In this document: one piece after another, positions 23,063 to 35,412 of the stretch
How the letters are laid out: each line of letters starts with the position of its first letter
Position numbering within the stretch: the stretch's first letter is position 1
Assembly: GCA_030272585.1 (NCBI GenBank)
Contig: BSYQ01000001.1
Location: 1,922,001 to 1,986,000 of the forward strand
DNA length: 64,000 nt
Direction of reading: 5' to 3'
Source of the DNA: Bryopsis sp. KO-2023
Taxonomy: Eukaryota; Chlorophyta; Ulvophyceae; Bryopsidales; Bryopsidaceae
Notes under the pieces: generated by a model
What the model was told of the DNA's origin: nothing
The model's database searches: none
Seen by the model: the letters and a program-made list of their open reading frames with translations, nothing else
Program-made: the position numbers and the translations under genes

Positions 23063-24749
23063 ATGTCGAATTTATGGAGGTACCGCATATGGATTGCTGC
23101 GGGCGCTGTGATAGTTAAAAGAATGCGGAACCATTGAACCGTTTTATTCCTGACAGGGAATGTGCAGGAGCCTGGGCTATCCAGACGTGATCTGAAAGGC
23201 GACGATTCTACCGCTTTTATCATTGTAAGCAGCCACAATCTCTTCCCACAAAAATGGTTTTTTCCTCTTGTACAGCAAAACCAGTGTTTTGTACATTCTC
23301 AAATCAATTTTTGGACCATCCTGGAGGCAGAAAAGCCACAGAAGCTGTTGCTGTTTTAAGCAGACGGCACAATCATTTCTCATTCATGATGAATGAGAGA
23401 GAACGCTCACAGGGTTTTTTTCTCTCTCTTTTTTTTTAATTATTTGGTCTGTGCTTTTGGCAGAATGGTGAACCTACTGAAGAGGACCGATACCCCTACT
23501 TCGTGTCGCTTCGCATGCCTGGTATTTTTACTCATGTATGCGGGGGTGCTTTGATAGCCGCCCAATGGGTAGTCACGGCAGCTCACTGCATTGTGTCAAA
23601 CAACAAGGATGGGCTTGGAGATAACCCCCCAGTGTATGTCGGTGCTCATATAATAGATGAACGTGATAATGTGGAGGTAATTGAGCTCATATCTGTCGCC
23701 TCTTTTTCGCCGTTTTTTCATTTCCAATGAAACCAACTTGAAAACCTCTGGCAAAAAGTTTGGCCTAAATCGGTGGATGCTGTGTCGATGGGGCCGATTC
23801 ATTTACCTGTCAGATAAAAGAAAAAATTGTAATCAGATGTTTGGGCCCTGCATGGCAGACCAATGCTACACAAGGCCAGCAGTGTACTTGAATCTTTTCA
23901 CAGGTGCACCCCCATTGAGCCGTCAGGTTTCCATGTCAGATTATGCATTATATTCCAGGTTATGGACCCAGTGCAGACGGTGGTGCATCCGCTTTTCAGC
24001 GGGGAGGTGTCTGATGGAAACGACATCGCCTTGCTCAAGCTCCCGAAGGCTTCTGTGAAAACCCATGTTCGCTTGCCGGAGCAGGGTGCCGTCCCAGAAG
24101 ACGGGCAGCAAATTGTTGCCATGGGGTTTGGCAGGACATCCAGAACCTCTTCACGCTCTTACATCCTTCAGGAAGCTTCCCAGTTGAACTTTTTGCCCAG
24201 CGATCGTTGCAATGGGCCAAGCGCTTGGAATGGTATCATCAAAACTGGAATGATCTGTGCTCAGGACGACAAGCAGGACACTTGCTTTGGTGAGTGTGTG
24301 TTTGTGTGTGAATTGGTGTTGCAGTACATCAAATGAAAGAGGCAGTCTCAACAATTGTGAAAGTTATGTTGGGGCTGGAGGTGGCTGGATTGATGCCAGT
24401 ATATGCAGCGGATGTCGTTCCTGAGAAGAAGCCCAGTCCAGATATCTACCAACTGGCTTTTTTCCTCGGGGGAGCGCACTGTTAAATTAAGCATTTATTT
24501 TTTTTGGCGCTCACTGTTCTTACTTTGTTTATTAAAGGTGATTCCGGTGGTCCGGCAGTCTTGGCGAACTATGGAGAATCCGGGGACCATACGAGTGGAA
24601 ACCCAGAGTGGGATGTGCTTATTGGTGTCACATCGTTCGGCAGAAACCAATGTGGAAGTGGGGATCCTGCCGTCTTCACTCTCGTCAGCAATTTCAGGTT
24701 CTGGATCGATGAAGTGATTGGCTCTGATGGAGGCTCCGTTGGCCCATGA
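23063..24749 (+). CDS. trypsin-like serine protease (family S1A), secreted
   Basis: Five exons: about 23063-23113, 23168-23224, 23464-23676, 23959-24289, 24538-24749, giving about 287 aa. The full catalytic triad is present: His77 in VVTAAHC, Asp129 in GNDIALLKL and Ser220 in GDSGGP. Asp214, six residues before the serine, sits at the base of the S1 pocket and predicts cleavage after Lys/Arg. The hydrophobic N-terminus (RIWIAAGAVI) is a likely signal peptide or anchor. The mature start would be IINGE, but the residue before it is Phe rather than the usual Arg/Lys, so zymogen activation may differ. The exon 1 donor is uncertain. S1A proteases are scarce in plants but occur in algae. Confidence 0.85.
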
Positions 24750-24837
24750 TGTGACATTTTATTTCCACATTGTTTTTTTTGTTGTTTTACTCTCCTTTTG
24801 ATTGTGTGCTGTTTATTTTGGTTCTGTTCGGGACAGT

Positions 24838-24873
<36 letters not shown>

Positions 24874-25723
24874 ACACAGGGGTTTTTGACCATGGGGTCT
24901 GCACCTGCCAGTACGGTGTGGACTGTGTGCTTGTATTTTATCAGTGATCTCAGGGTTTGCGCACATGCCGACCTACTTTTTGGACAATTTCTGCACCGGA
25001 ATGAAGATGTTGGGGAATTTTGACACCATTTTGAACAAAACTGTGATAATAAGTCCAAAGAAATGCTTAGGTTTCTCTGTGAAGAAGATTTTATGTCTCT
25101 GTGTGGGGGAAGGCGGGGACGCTCTCGGGCATCGAGTGTGTGCTGGCTGTGCGTATGTTGTTTAAACAATGTGGCTACGTTATGCTGATGAGAAGATGTC
25201 TCTGTGATGTGCACATGTTGGATTGCATGCGTGTTGTGTGGTAGGCAGCGAAATGAAAATTAAAGTGAAAACGATGGAAAAAATGGCCATTGCTCCTGTT
25301 TGTGAGGAAAAAACCTCCATTCACCCCTTTACATCAAATTGAACAGCAGTTGAACAACCATGCGAGCAAAACCCACGGACCCACAAATAGTACCGTTGAA
25401 TAAACGTATACAAACTCAAGAATTTGAGGGTTTTTTTTCCCAGGAAGGATTTCCCCCAAAGAAAATATTCAACCATGCCATCCTATCAAAGCAGGTGATG
25501 TCGATTGGCTAAACCCTACCTTACATGAAATAAATGAAGGTATTATAAAGACACTGGAACTCCAAAAAGCACCATGTGAGAAACAGTAGCTTTCCCTCAC
25601 AGCAATCCTTTCCCTCTTCGAAACAAGAACGCTTCATCAGTTCGCTCGCTCAAAGGGCATAATTAACACGCATGCAAGGCTGAGCAAACCGGAAAAATCG
25701 AAAGAGCTCAATGCTTCCTCCTC
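24750..25723. other. convergent 3'-3' region
   Basis: Nearly 1 kb between the protease stop and the CB5LP stop. It holds the TA microsatellite at 24841-24871. The rest is unremarkable A/T-rich sequence with no coding signal. Confidence 0.5.
24841..24871. repeat. (TA)n microsatellite
   Basis: Fifteen uninterrupted TA units directly downstream of the protease gene. A simple repeat; likely to be length-variable. Confidence 0.95.
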
Positions 25724-26089
25724 TCAATCCACCAATCTTCCAATGCAGTATTCGCCGATCAATTCGAACGCCCTGGGCGGGTGCTGCGGTCCATGAAACC
25801 CTTCGGTGGCGTCTTTCCCCGCATTGTTTCCGATCGCATCGCCCCCTGGATGCTCGTCGACGTACTCCGTTAGATCGTAGACCTTGTATTCGTTGGTGGT
25901 TTCCAGCTTGAGTATCACCCAGAGGTCGTCCAGCTTGTTATGTTTGGCGACCTCCTCCCTCGTGAATTCCACCTTTTTGGGCGAAAGCTGCCGAACGTGC
26001 TCATGGAAATCCCGTCGCCGATTCCGCAGGAAAACCACTACGCAAACGATCCCCGCCAAAATCGATGTCGCGATTATGATCAAGTCCAT
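25724..26089 (-). CDS. CB5LP: membrane-anchored cytochrome b5-like protein (CB5LP type)
   Basis: Single-exon gene of 121 aa. An N-terminal membrane segment (residues 2-20, LIIIATSILAGIVCVVVF) is followed by a basic stop-transfer run (RNRRR) and a cytochrome b5 haem domain (about 42-120). The haem ligands are His80 in DEHPGGDA and His103 in GPQHPPRAF, at the usual spacing. The HGPQH-FELIGEYCIG end and the N-terminal rather than C-terminal anchor match plant CB5LP instead of classic ER cytochrome b5. It is an electron carrier, probably facing the cytosol. It is divergent from the NFRKB gene with a short shared promoter. Confidence 0.9.
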   Translation of the reverse strand: MDLIIIATSILAGIVCVVVFLRNRRRDFHEHVRQLSPKKVEFTREEVAKHNKLDDLWVILKLETTNEYKVYDLTEYVDEHPGGDAIGNNAGKDATEGFHGPQHPPRAFELIGEYCIGRLVD

Positions 26090-26740
26090 GTTCGCGCGCG
26101 TTGTTCAGCGCGAAGCAAGCCAACGGAGTAGAGTGGCGCGCTGCACGCCAAAAGGTGAATTGATGGATGATGTCACACTTTTTTTGATCACGTGGCCAGG
26201 TCACCATGTCAGATCATTTGGTCCCTGTCTGCCTGGATTAAGGCTATGATTAGTGGGTGGTGGGTTGTTGGCAGCTTGTTCCCAGAATGTATTGGCGCGC
26301 CTTTGGCTGGTTTTCTCTTGCAGTTGTGTCCGACACGATCAGCACCCTGATCGTTGTCATCTCCTCACAAAAGGCAGTATCGTAACCGAGAACAGGTGAA
26401 AAAGTTCTATCGCGGGAATGCGCCTCTACCGAACAATTGACCACGCAGACGCACTGGTCCTGCGATCGTCCTGGATTTCGAGGAGCTGCGGAGGAGGTGA
26501 GCGATTCCCTCCGCGCCGCAATCATCGCGTCTTCTCCTCCGAGAATCTTTTCGTCATTTTGCCCCCAACTCGGAGGTGTTTTTCCTGTTTTTTTTTTCCC
26601 GGACTGACAGAATCTATTACGTGGTTCTCGTGGGACGTACTCCCGTGCCGCTTCACTACCATTTTCTCAGCGCTTTTTCCACCCTTTATTTATTTATTTA
26701 TTTTTTTGGTCGTGCCCCCACCCTACCCCCTTTGCAGGAG
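26090..26740 (+). promoter_or_regulatory. divergent promoter and spliced 5' leader of the NFRKB gene
   Basis: This separates the CB5LP start (26089) from the NFRKB start (26741). A GAG/GTGAGC donor at 26496/26497 and a TTTGCAG acceptor at 26737 indicate a 240-bp intron in the plus-strand 5' UTR. An upstream ATG at 26418 opens a uORF that, after splicing, passes through the main start in a different frame. The intron contains T8-9 and C-rich tracts. Confidence 0.55.
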
Positions 26741-29413
26741 ATGTCGAGGCACCCTTTGCCAATTTTCTCCCAACCTGGGGAAACCATATTTTCTCCTGCA
26801 GACTTTTCTCCTGCAGCACCTCAGGTGGTTTCGACCACCGTGGGGGCTCTGGCACCATCGGTCCCCATGCCAATGGAGGCGTATGACTTGCTGCATGCCC
26901 GACATGCCATGGACCACTGTCACTGGATGTCCTCAAATCGCACCCCAAACCTCGGGATGGGCTACAGAAACGTACCTGAATCTCTCCTGCACAGCATGAG
27001 AGTGTTGTCGAATGACCCTGCAGCAGGAGTGGGTGCTCCACTCTCCTACGTCCCTGTAGCATTGACTCATCCAGTGAAGTATGTGGGATTGACCAATCTG
27101 AACAGCCCGGTGGGGGTGCCCCAGCGTCCTACCAATCAGATGCCTGGTCCTGACCACTCGGTGGACCCCCGATTTTCCTTAATGGGATTGCAGCAGCAAT
27201 TCAACCAACAGCCACCGCCCCAGGTCCCGACGCTACCATCCATGGGAAATCTGCCTGGGGCTGGCATGATGGACTGGGGTCGATCGAACAACGGAGGTGC
27301 TGTGTTTCCGATGCAAGCCAGTATGGTGAATCGTCCCCCTGGGAGGGTCGGCGACGTGGGGGTCTGTGGGGAAGAGCGATTCATGAAAAGGGATGTGGTT
27401 GGTTTCAAATCTGGACTTGTTGGGAGGATAGGCCCCTCGTCACCTTCGCAAATCAACTTGACGGCGTCTGAATCTCTAACGTTCGACGCCCCGCAAGTTA
27501 AGCCTCTGACCCCGGTTACACTGAAGGAAGCAGGGAGGAATTTCCCTCGATTGAGGATAGTGGATGATCGGCCCAATGCAGATGTTTCGGCTGCCAGGAG
27601 CATCGTGGACAGTCTGGAGTGTCAAGAGGAATCGGTGGCTTCGCCGTCTGGGCTGGATGGCTTGGATAGGGTGTTCGGAAGGTTAGAGGATATTTCGTTC
27701 GGCCGGAATTCGTTGGGGTTGATGCCACCCGTCCCTGCACCGGTACCTTGCCAAAAGCAGAAGGAAAAATCTGAGAAGAAAAAGGCTGTGGAGGTGCCGA
27801 AATCAGCGACGGGGGTGAAAGCTGCCACGGAGGCTAAAATTTTGGGAAAGCGGAAATCTGGCGGGGGCTCTGTGGAGTCAGCATTTCGTCGACCGGGACA
27901 AACAAAATCAGGTGCACAGTCGAGGGTGGATGAAGCGGGGGGAATTCTTGCAATGATTATCCATGGATGAGTTTTTTTGGGGGGTGGGAAAGCCTGGCAT
28001 GTGCGGTTATGGGCAATGTTTCTGATGTTTTGATGTTTTGTTGATGTGTCAGGTTCGAAATTGAAGGCGGTGGCAAAGCCAGAGGGACCTGGTGGAGTGG
28101 AGGATTGCTTTGGAGGGGATGTGCAAATTACGGTGCCCACAGATCTGTTCAAGCTGAAGGATTTGCATTCTGTGTTGAATTTGGAGACGTAAGCAATCAG
28201 GTTGCTTTGTTGTTATTCATTTTTATTTTTTATTTGTTTAAGTTTACTTTTTTTTGGGGGGTGGGGGGGGGGGCAGAGCCGAACAGACGAAACCTTGTTT
28301 GTATGCAGTATATATTGATATTGATTTGTTTCTTTTTTTTGTTTTGATTTTTTCTTGCAGGTGGAATGAGAGTTTAGAGGATGGAGAACGAGATTTCTTG
28401 AGGCAATTTTTGCCCAAAGACATCGATGAGAGCTCAGGAGGGACTTTGGACAAACTGTTGAGGGGGGAAGACAATTTTCATTTCGGCAACCCTGTCGGAA
28501 GAATGTGGGAACTGATGGTGGAAGGTGAGGGATGATTGAGTATTGACAAAAAAAAAAGAAAAAAAAAAAGGGATGCTGGGTTTCGACGGAGAAGCTTTCT
28601 TGCTCTCAGACAACCATTACAAAGTATTTGCTATGCGGATGATGGTATTTAAAAAACATGGTCCGTTGGTGCTTCGTAATTTGGTGTGAGAATTTTTGCA
28701 AGGTTCTTGGACGTTTGAGGTGTTGAGTGAAATAAAAATGCGTACTTTTTTTTCGCTCTCTTTTCTCCGCATCCCGCTAGGTTTGGATTGGACAAAAGAT
28801 GATCAGTTGGCTTCTTATTTGCTTCCCAAATGCTAAAATTGAGATTAAATCTTTTTTTTAACATTATTTTTTTTTTACCTTTGAAAGGTGAATACCATCC
28901 ACGGGTGGTCAAGTACAGGGAGGGGTTGCGTTGCTTGCATCATGCCGAGCATTTCCATTCGGTCAGGGATTATCACAATCGCATGGTTTCACAGCTCCAA
29001 GAAATGGCCCAAATCTTTGACCAGAAAGAGGGGAGTGTTTCAGAAAAAATCGAATTCTATCGAAGCACAGCGGCCGCACATGGAGGGGTCCCCAGCACTG
29101 GAGGTAAATTCAGAAATCAATCGAATGCTGCCGAGTCAAGCAGTCAAAGGGAAGGAATGTTAACGCGGAGCCATCGAATTATAGAGTAAAGGCAAAAAAA
29201 AAAAAAAAAGTTGAGCTTTCCTTCGCGTGGCAGGTTTTCTGGGTGGATAGGGGCTGCCTTCTGAATAATTGAATTCTTCGTCCAGAGTTTATGCCAATGT
29301 GGTTCATTGTGTGGTGCTTTGTTACAGGAGGTGCCGAGAAAGCCAAAAGAAAGAGAAAAAAGCCTGCATCTGAGGCTACGGGGAAACCCAACGCACCCTC
29401 TCCACTGGATTAA
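26741..29413 (+). CDS. NFRKB: NFRKB-like protein with DEUBAD domain, INO80-complex type
   Basis: Coding exons 26741-27911, 28053-28188, 28361-28524, 28888-29103, 29328-29413 join in phase, giving about 590 aa. Residues 1-390 are Pro/Ser/Met-rich with no domain, ending in a Lys-rich stretch. Residues about 420-545 carry the DEUBAD domain: DLHSVLNLETWNESL, GERDFLRQFLP, ENDFHFG-like GEDNFHFGNP and YHPRVVKYREGL. Animal NFRKB (INO80G) uses this domain to bind and inhibit UCHL5 in the INO80 remodeller; plants have homologues of this layout. The C-terminus ends in a nuclear-localisation-like run (KAKRKRKKP). It probably acts in chromatin remodelling. No winged-helix domain is visible, unlike in animals. 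Confidence 0.85.
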
Positions 29414-30644
29414 CTAGCATTTGCTTCGTTTCATGGAAATTTCAGACTTCAGCATTTCATCATTTGAGATTCATCATTTGTTACGGCTCTTTGCTCTTTG
29501 ACGCAATCAACTGGTTTTGTAGGGGAAATTTTGGGCAAAAACATGTACCATTAGAACGACATGTAAAATGGAAATATACTGGAAGTCCTTCCAACCAAAC
29601 TGGAGATCTTGTTTAGGGGAGGGTGGGTGGTTTCCTGATGGAATCTATTCCTTTCGCCACAGAAATTGCCTTTTCCAATGGACTTGCTCTATCTCCCTTT
29701 GTGCTGAAAAACCCACAAAGGTCCACTTAACATGTTTGCCTGTTTGAAATTTGAATGCTTTCTTTATCATCAAAAAAGCACGAGGCAATATGGTTTATCA
29801 GCATGTCAAAAGGCTTTTCTTCTGAGAGGCCAGATTTACAATACATGAGCTACCTTTATCCAGCAGCAACTGCAGCAAGAGGTAGCAGCCCACAATCGAT
29901 GCCACCTCCACAATACTGTCGATCTAGGGACATCAACGGATTGTCCTTTTGCTAGGTGAAAACTTTCCACTGAAAAGACGGTTCCTACTGGATCAATAGA
30001 AACATCCACAATGCAGCATGCAGCATTGATTTGAAGGGGGGGAAAGAACTTTTGCTGAATGGAATGCACCTCAGATTCAATAGCAGGGGATTGCGACCAA
30101 ACAAACACATTTTGTCGGATTGTGGGGAAAAGGGAGACCACTCTGTGACTGGCAACAATGGACAGATGTGTGATTGATGAACAGGAGCCAATGACTTTGG
30201 AGAACTTGTCTTAAGATTGATGTCTGACTAAAGGAACCCAATTACAATTCATCTTTCTTCCTTCCACATTCGTAATTCACTCCAGCCGTTGAAATAAAGA
30301 GAGCCTCAAACCACAAAGAAATTCAATTTCCAAAGAGAGCTGCACCCATTAAAATCGCCCTCATTCTATGCAAGCATCACACGCAAACCAATGATTTCAT
30401 CCCAGCATAAATTCTTCTCATAACTCTCATTAATGGAACCTCAAAACTGCCCCACTCTTTCTCTCTCTCTCCCCTTTTTCCCCCAACCAATAAAAAGAAA
30501 GAAAAGAAAAAGTCAAAGCAGATTGAAAACAAGGAAAAGTAACCCATCAGAAACCCCAAAAAGTCCACTTCCAGAAAAAGAAAAAGGAAAACCAAAATGA
30601 AAAAAAAAGAAAAGAAAGAAAGAATAGCATCTCGAAGCCACTCA
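29414..30644. other. convergent 3'-3' region
   Basis: About 1.2 kb between NFRKB and MRL1. The right half (30430-30630) is pyrimidine- then purine-rich low complexity, probably the 3' UTR of MRL1. No coding signal was seen. Confidence 0.5.
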
Positions 30645-33600
30645 CTATTGTCGGCCCAGCCCCAGCCTGATGTCCCTCTGTTGGTCGGAAATGGGGGTGG
30701 AAAACCCACCCCATTTTTGATAATCCTCGGCATCTTTGTTCGATGTGACCACTCTGTTTTTTCTTCTTCGATTCGTACGTTCATGTTTCTTTTGGAATCT
30801 CACCCATTGGGTGATTTCCCTGGGACTGACACAGATCCTGCAAGGTTCCTTCTTCAAATCCACACGGCACCAAATTTTCAGGCGCCTCAGCATTGCGAGG
30901 ACACCCAATCCTGTGGAGCTAGTGGCAGTCCCACTGAGCAGCTCGCTTTCGTCCATTTCGAACTCATCCTCACCCACCGATGACTCTGTGTCAGAATCTT
31001 CCGATTCACCTTTTGTTTCCAAACAAAAACATCAATTCAGCGAACAAGATCTGGAATTTTCCGCCCCCCCCCCCCCCCCCCCCCCCCCCTGACCCTGTCG
31101 CTCCGCAAAACAGGAAGCTGAACAGGATTCCATAGACAATGATGGCGGGGACATACCCATGTTGAAGCAGTGGCAAGGTGTTTCTCCCGAGAATTACCCA
31201 TTCTCCACAAAAAAATACCTTGATGTATTGGAAAAAAACGCCTCCGCCTCTTTGTTTTTTCAACACATACTCATCTTCAGAGCAGAATCCTGTTTATTTC
31301 TTTGGAAACTAAAATTGACACATACCCGAAGTGCTTTTGGGGCCTCTCTCCACATGGCTGGGAAGCATGACCTCCTTCGGATTGAATTCTGGCACTATGA
31401 AAGAAATTTTGTGCTGGTATGGCTTCGAGGGCGAGACATGCTTCTTAATCTCCATCGATATGGTCAACACATACACCTCCGCCACCGCTGGAAGCATATT
31501 CAGCATGTTCACCTCGAAATCCCTGTCCATCGAAAACGGGGGAAGAGCCTCCAGTCGAATGGCTTCTTTCACGAGTTGAGTCGCGCGTCGATCGAACAGC
31601 TCCGTTTCGTCCAGCGTTAGCTTCTTTGAAGCATCCCCTAGGTGCAAGTCGGCAGCTTGTGGATTGAAGAGAACGTCCATCGAGAAGGTGTTCATGGGCA
31701 ACCCCACTGGCTCGTCATCCTCGATCGTCTGAGGTATGCGAAGGCAAGAAAAGAGCCTGCACAAAACCATATCCAGATTGTCATTCACCGAAAAACCATA
31801 TTCCTAGAATGCATACCATCACAACGAATCACTGGGTGCTCCGATTTGAAAAGCTGTGGAAGTGCAAAACACACACACACACATGTTGAGGACTTTCATC
31901 GAAGGTAGAATGTTCTCCTCCAGCAAGCTTCTGTAAATGGCGACAGCCTTGTCGGTCAGCTCGGGGGCACCCATGGGGACGATTTCTTCGATTTCAGAAT
32001 CATCGCGGCCGTGCAGAGCCCTCAGAAGCGCTCTTCCAAAGGGAGAATCGTGTTTTTGTCGAGACTCGTTGCAACAAGAAACTCGGCCGTCAGGGTACCA
32101 ACTGTCCACCAGGCCGTTATAGCACACTCGCAACAGGCAAAAGCAAATTCCCTGCACCCCACAAATGGCCACTATCAGAACAGCTTTTCAGTCTGACAGC
32201 CAGGTCAGCTCTCTCCGAAAAGCTTCAAGTAGAAAGTGTATTTGCGGAATTTTTCGGGAAGTTTTTGGCCTTGGGGTGAAAAAATTATCCATCAAAATAC
32301 AGAAGCTGGATTTTGAACCACGGGGGAATTTTAGAATGCCATAGTGGCCATCATAAAATCTTTCATACATACAAACTGTCAGCCCACCTCATCCACTTTG
32401 AGTCTGAGTTTTAGCATTTCCCTCGCAACTGCAAAAGCTAAGTCAGCTTCGCCAGCCCTCTGGCAAGCACTGATGATGGCTGTGTAGGTGGGCACGTCTG
32501 GTTTTTTCCCCGTCTCAATCATTTCCTCCACCACATTCACCACCTCCCCCATCCTGCCGGACGCACCACAGGCCATGATCAGGGAATTGATCTGCTCCAC
32601 ATTCGGATAGACTTCGATGGAGGTCATCATCCTGTACGCCATGCATGCCTTCTCCACATCGTCGTTCCACAAAGCTGCCGAGATGAGTGCAGAGCATGTG
32701 GCTGGGGAAAACGGGATGCCTTGCTCCTCCATTTCATCTTGCAGCGCGAAAGCCAGATCCACATTGCCACAGCGCCCCGCGACGATCATCAATGCTGCGA
32801 AGTACTGATCGTCTGGTTCGACTTCAGCTCGCTGAAGGCTGTTGTAGATTTGCAGGGCTTCCTCCATGTCAGCACCGGCTTCCGAGATGCAGGCCCTCGT
32901 GGCTGCGGTGTACAACACCACGGTTCGAGGTTTTCCCTGTGACAGATGCCACACATCACTTGTAAGGAGGGGGGATGGTCCCAACGACTCCACGAACACA
33001 GAAAATATATGCAGGAGCCAAGAAATCCTGTTTATTTTTGAAAAAAACTTTGCTTTTTTGGACTGCAACCGCAATCAATCAAGATAATGCATCACCAAAC
33101 CCAGCAGAAGACGAAAGTCCATCGATGGCATTTCGGAATCGAAATGCAAGAAAAAGAGGAAATTCCAAGGAGGGCAGCGTAGGCAACCTCACCTCCAACA
33201 ACGCTCTGTGATAAACCTTGAGGGCCAGTTCATTGTCGCCGCTCTTGGTGCAAGCGTCGATCAAGGTGGAGTATGTGTATGCGTCCGGCAGGCATCCTTC
33301 TTGTTGCATTCTTTGCAGCATCTACAATTCACCCCCAGTCCCCCAACTTTAAAAAAATTAACATCCCCAAGGTTTCTCATATGTTGCTGGTCGATCAAAA
33401 AGCGAATCAGAGGAAGGCACATGGTTCCAATAATAATTGCGCAAAACTATTTTCCAAAGAGCAGCACTTTCGATCCATTATTCAACCGAGGCAGGAGCAA
33501 AATGCTTGATGCCACCAACCTCGAAGGTTCTCTGCAATTGCCCTGCCCTTGACGTGCAGGTTATCAAGATATTCCACAACATAGGGTCTGGGTTCACGTT

Positions 33601-35412
33601 GTCCTCCCTCATATCCTCCAGCAAATTGAATGACCTCTCGACCAGCACCAACTGCTGCCTTCTTTTCATGGAGTGGGAGGCTTTGAGAGCGATTGCGCAT
33701 GTCTGACATAGAGCACCGTAGACTTTCACGTCGGCCCGCTGTCCCGTCGCCTTCAGTTCGCCGTACAATTTGAAAGCTTGTTCAACGTTGCCGATGCTTG
33801 CACAAGCTGTTGTTGATTCACACCAAAAAGAAGAAAAAAAGCAAAATCAAACCCCTGAGCACAAGGCAATATCGATCGACTTGAGCAACGTTCTAGAGTG
33901 CTCGAGGAGCTTTGCTGGTGATTGCCATTTTCCGCAGCTGACACTCAATGCCAGAAAAAAATAAATTGATGCTGTAATGGTGTTTGGCATGACCCCCTAC
34001 TCAAAATCTGTGTGAATTTCGCATTCTATTGACTGTTTTCTTCCCCCTCCTCTCTTTCTTCTGTTTCTGGCACCTGATATTAGATTCGTAAATAACTTCA
34101 CATCCAGTTCCATTCCGCTCTCTCCAATCATATCTTTGACTTTCAGAGCAGCGTCCAAATCGTGGGATTTCACGCACACCGAAATAAGCATGTTGTAAGT
34201 CCTTGTATCTTTTGCTTGCACTGGCAAGAGCTCCACAAACTTCCATGCTTGCTTCACCGCCCTTTTGTTGCCGGCAAGTCGGAGAAAATATTTCTGCATC
34301 AACCTAAGAAATGTGTCTTATTGCTCCGAATAACCACGAGGGCAAGTTTGAGCCAATGTCACATCAGTTCTCCCCACCATGGCCAAAACACAATATACAA
34401 AGGGGCCAAAAATACGAGAAAATTTTTAAAAAACAAAAAAAACAGGGTCCCATCACCCCCAAAATCAGATCAAGTCAAGCCATGGTTTTAATATGAGCTT
34501 CAGGATGTTCATTTCCATTTCCTGCACTCTCCGAGGAATCAGATTTAAAGAAGACGATATTTCGATTTTTAAAAAGCGAGGTACTGAAAGGCGACAAATT
34601 TGGAGCCTTGAGATTTTTTTTTTTTTTTTTGGGGGGGGGGGGGCAACAATCGAATGCAGGGAAGTCGTTCGATATTATCAATCCAATTTCAGCATTGAAT
34701 CTATGATATATATCCACCTGGAGAGGACATCTTGTCGATTGGCCTCATAAGCAATTTCTACGAGCTCCAGGGCTGCATCCAAGTGTCTCGTCTTGCACAG
34801 AGAGGCATATTTCGCCCAAAATGCTTGCCTATCGAAGGTTTTTGCACCGCGGAGGAAGTCACCCCTGGTCTTTTTGTTCCACAGGGAGGCACCGATGGTC
34901 ACAGGATCTGGTCTTGGGATTGGGGGTGGGGGTGAGTGTCTGTCTGGGGGTATTGGTGGCGAGGAAGTTGGCTCGAACACGTAATAACCCCTTTTAAAGC
35001 CTTGGAAGGCACTGCCATCCGCTGGTGTCGTACCTGGCTGTCCCTCGCGGTGCGGAGACGTCGAAGCTCGACAAACCCTTGTAAAAAAAGAGACCAAACA
35101 TCCTGAACCGCGGAAACAGAGGGACAGACATCAAGGGCGTATCACTTTCACGCTCATCCCACAGTCGCCCCTGCGAGGAGAGAAGGGACTCTAGATTCAT
35201 ATTCCCACGTTCGAGGTGACAGATCTCCGTCGACCATTGACAGCAAGATTGGCAACCCCGTTCCAATCACGAAGACGTCAAGAGCCATACCTTGCCCTCA
35301 GTCCGCGAGATGGGCCGACGACTTTCGGCGCAGTGCACACAAGTCGTCGATTTACGCCAGAGGCGACAGCCCCACCTGAAGCGTCAGATCCGACGGGGAG
35401 TCTAGACTGCAT
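30645..35412 (-). CDS. MRL1: MRL1-type PPR protein (rbcL mRNA stabilisation factor), plastid
   Basis: Nine exons on the minus strand: 35291-35412, 34718-35077, 34074-34303, 33520-33806, 33193-33321, 32388-32936, 31883-32151, 31326-31756, 30645-31009, giving about 913 aa with all phases consistent. MRL1 is a conserved PPR protein that stabilises the 5' end of the plastid rbcL transcript. The first 40 residues (MQSRLPVGSDASGGAVASG onwards) form a transit peptide. Exons 3-6 carry about ten PPR motifs (for example DAYTYSTLIDACTKSGDNEL). The non-PPR C-terminal half is the family hallmark: KAVAIYRSLLEENILPS, then SCLRIPQ, AVAEVYVLTI, LRRLKIW and the closing ISDQQRDIRLGLGRQ. Intron 8 holds a 26-C run. 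Confidence 0.9.
31064..31089. repeat. 26-nt poly-C tract in an MRL1 intron
   Basis: An uninterrupted C run on the plus strand, so a G run in the MRL1 pre-mRNA. It lies just upstream (in transcript sense) of the last exon. A G-quadruplex is possible; sequencing slippage is also likely here. Confidence 0.9.
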
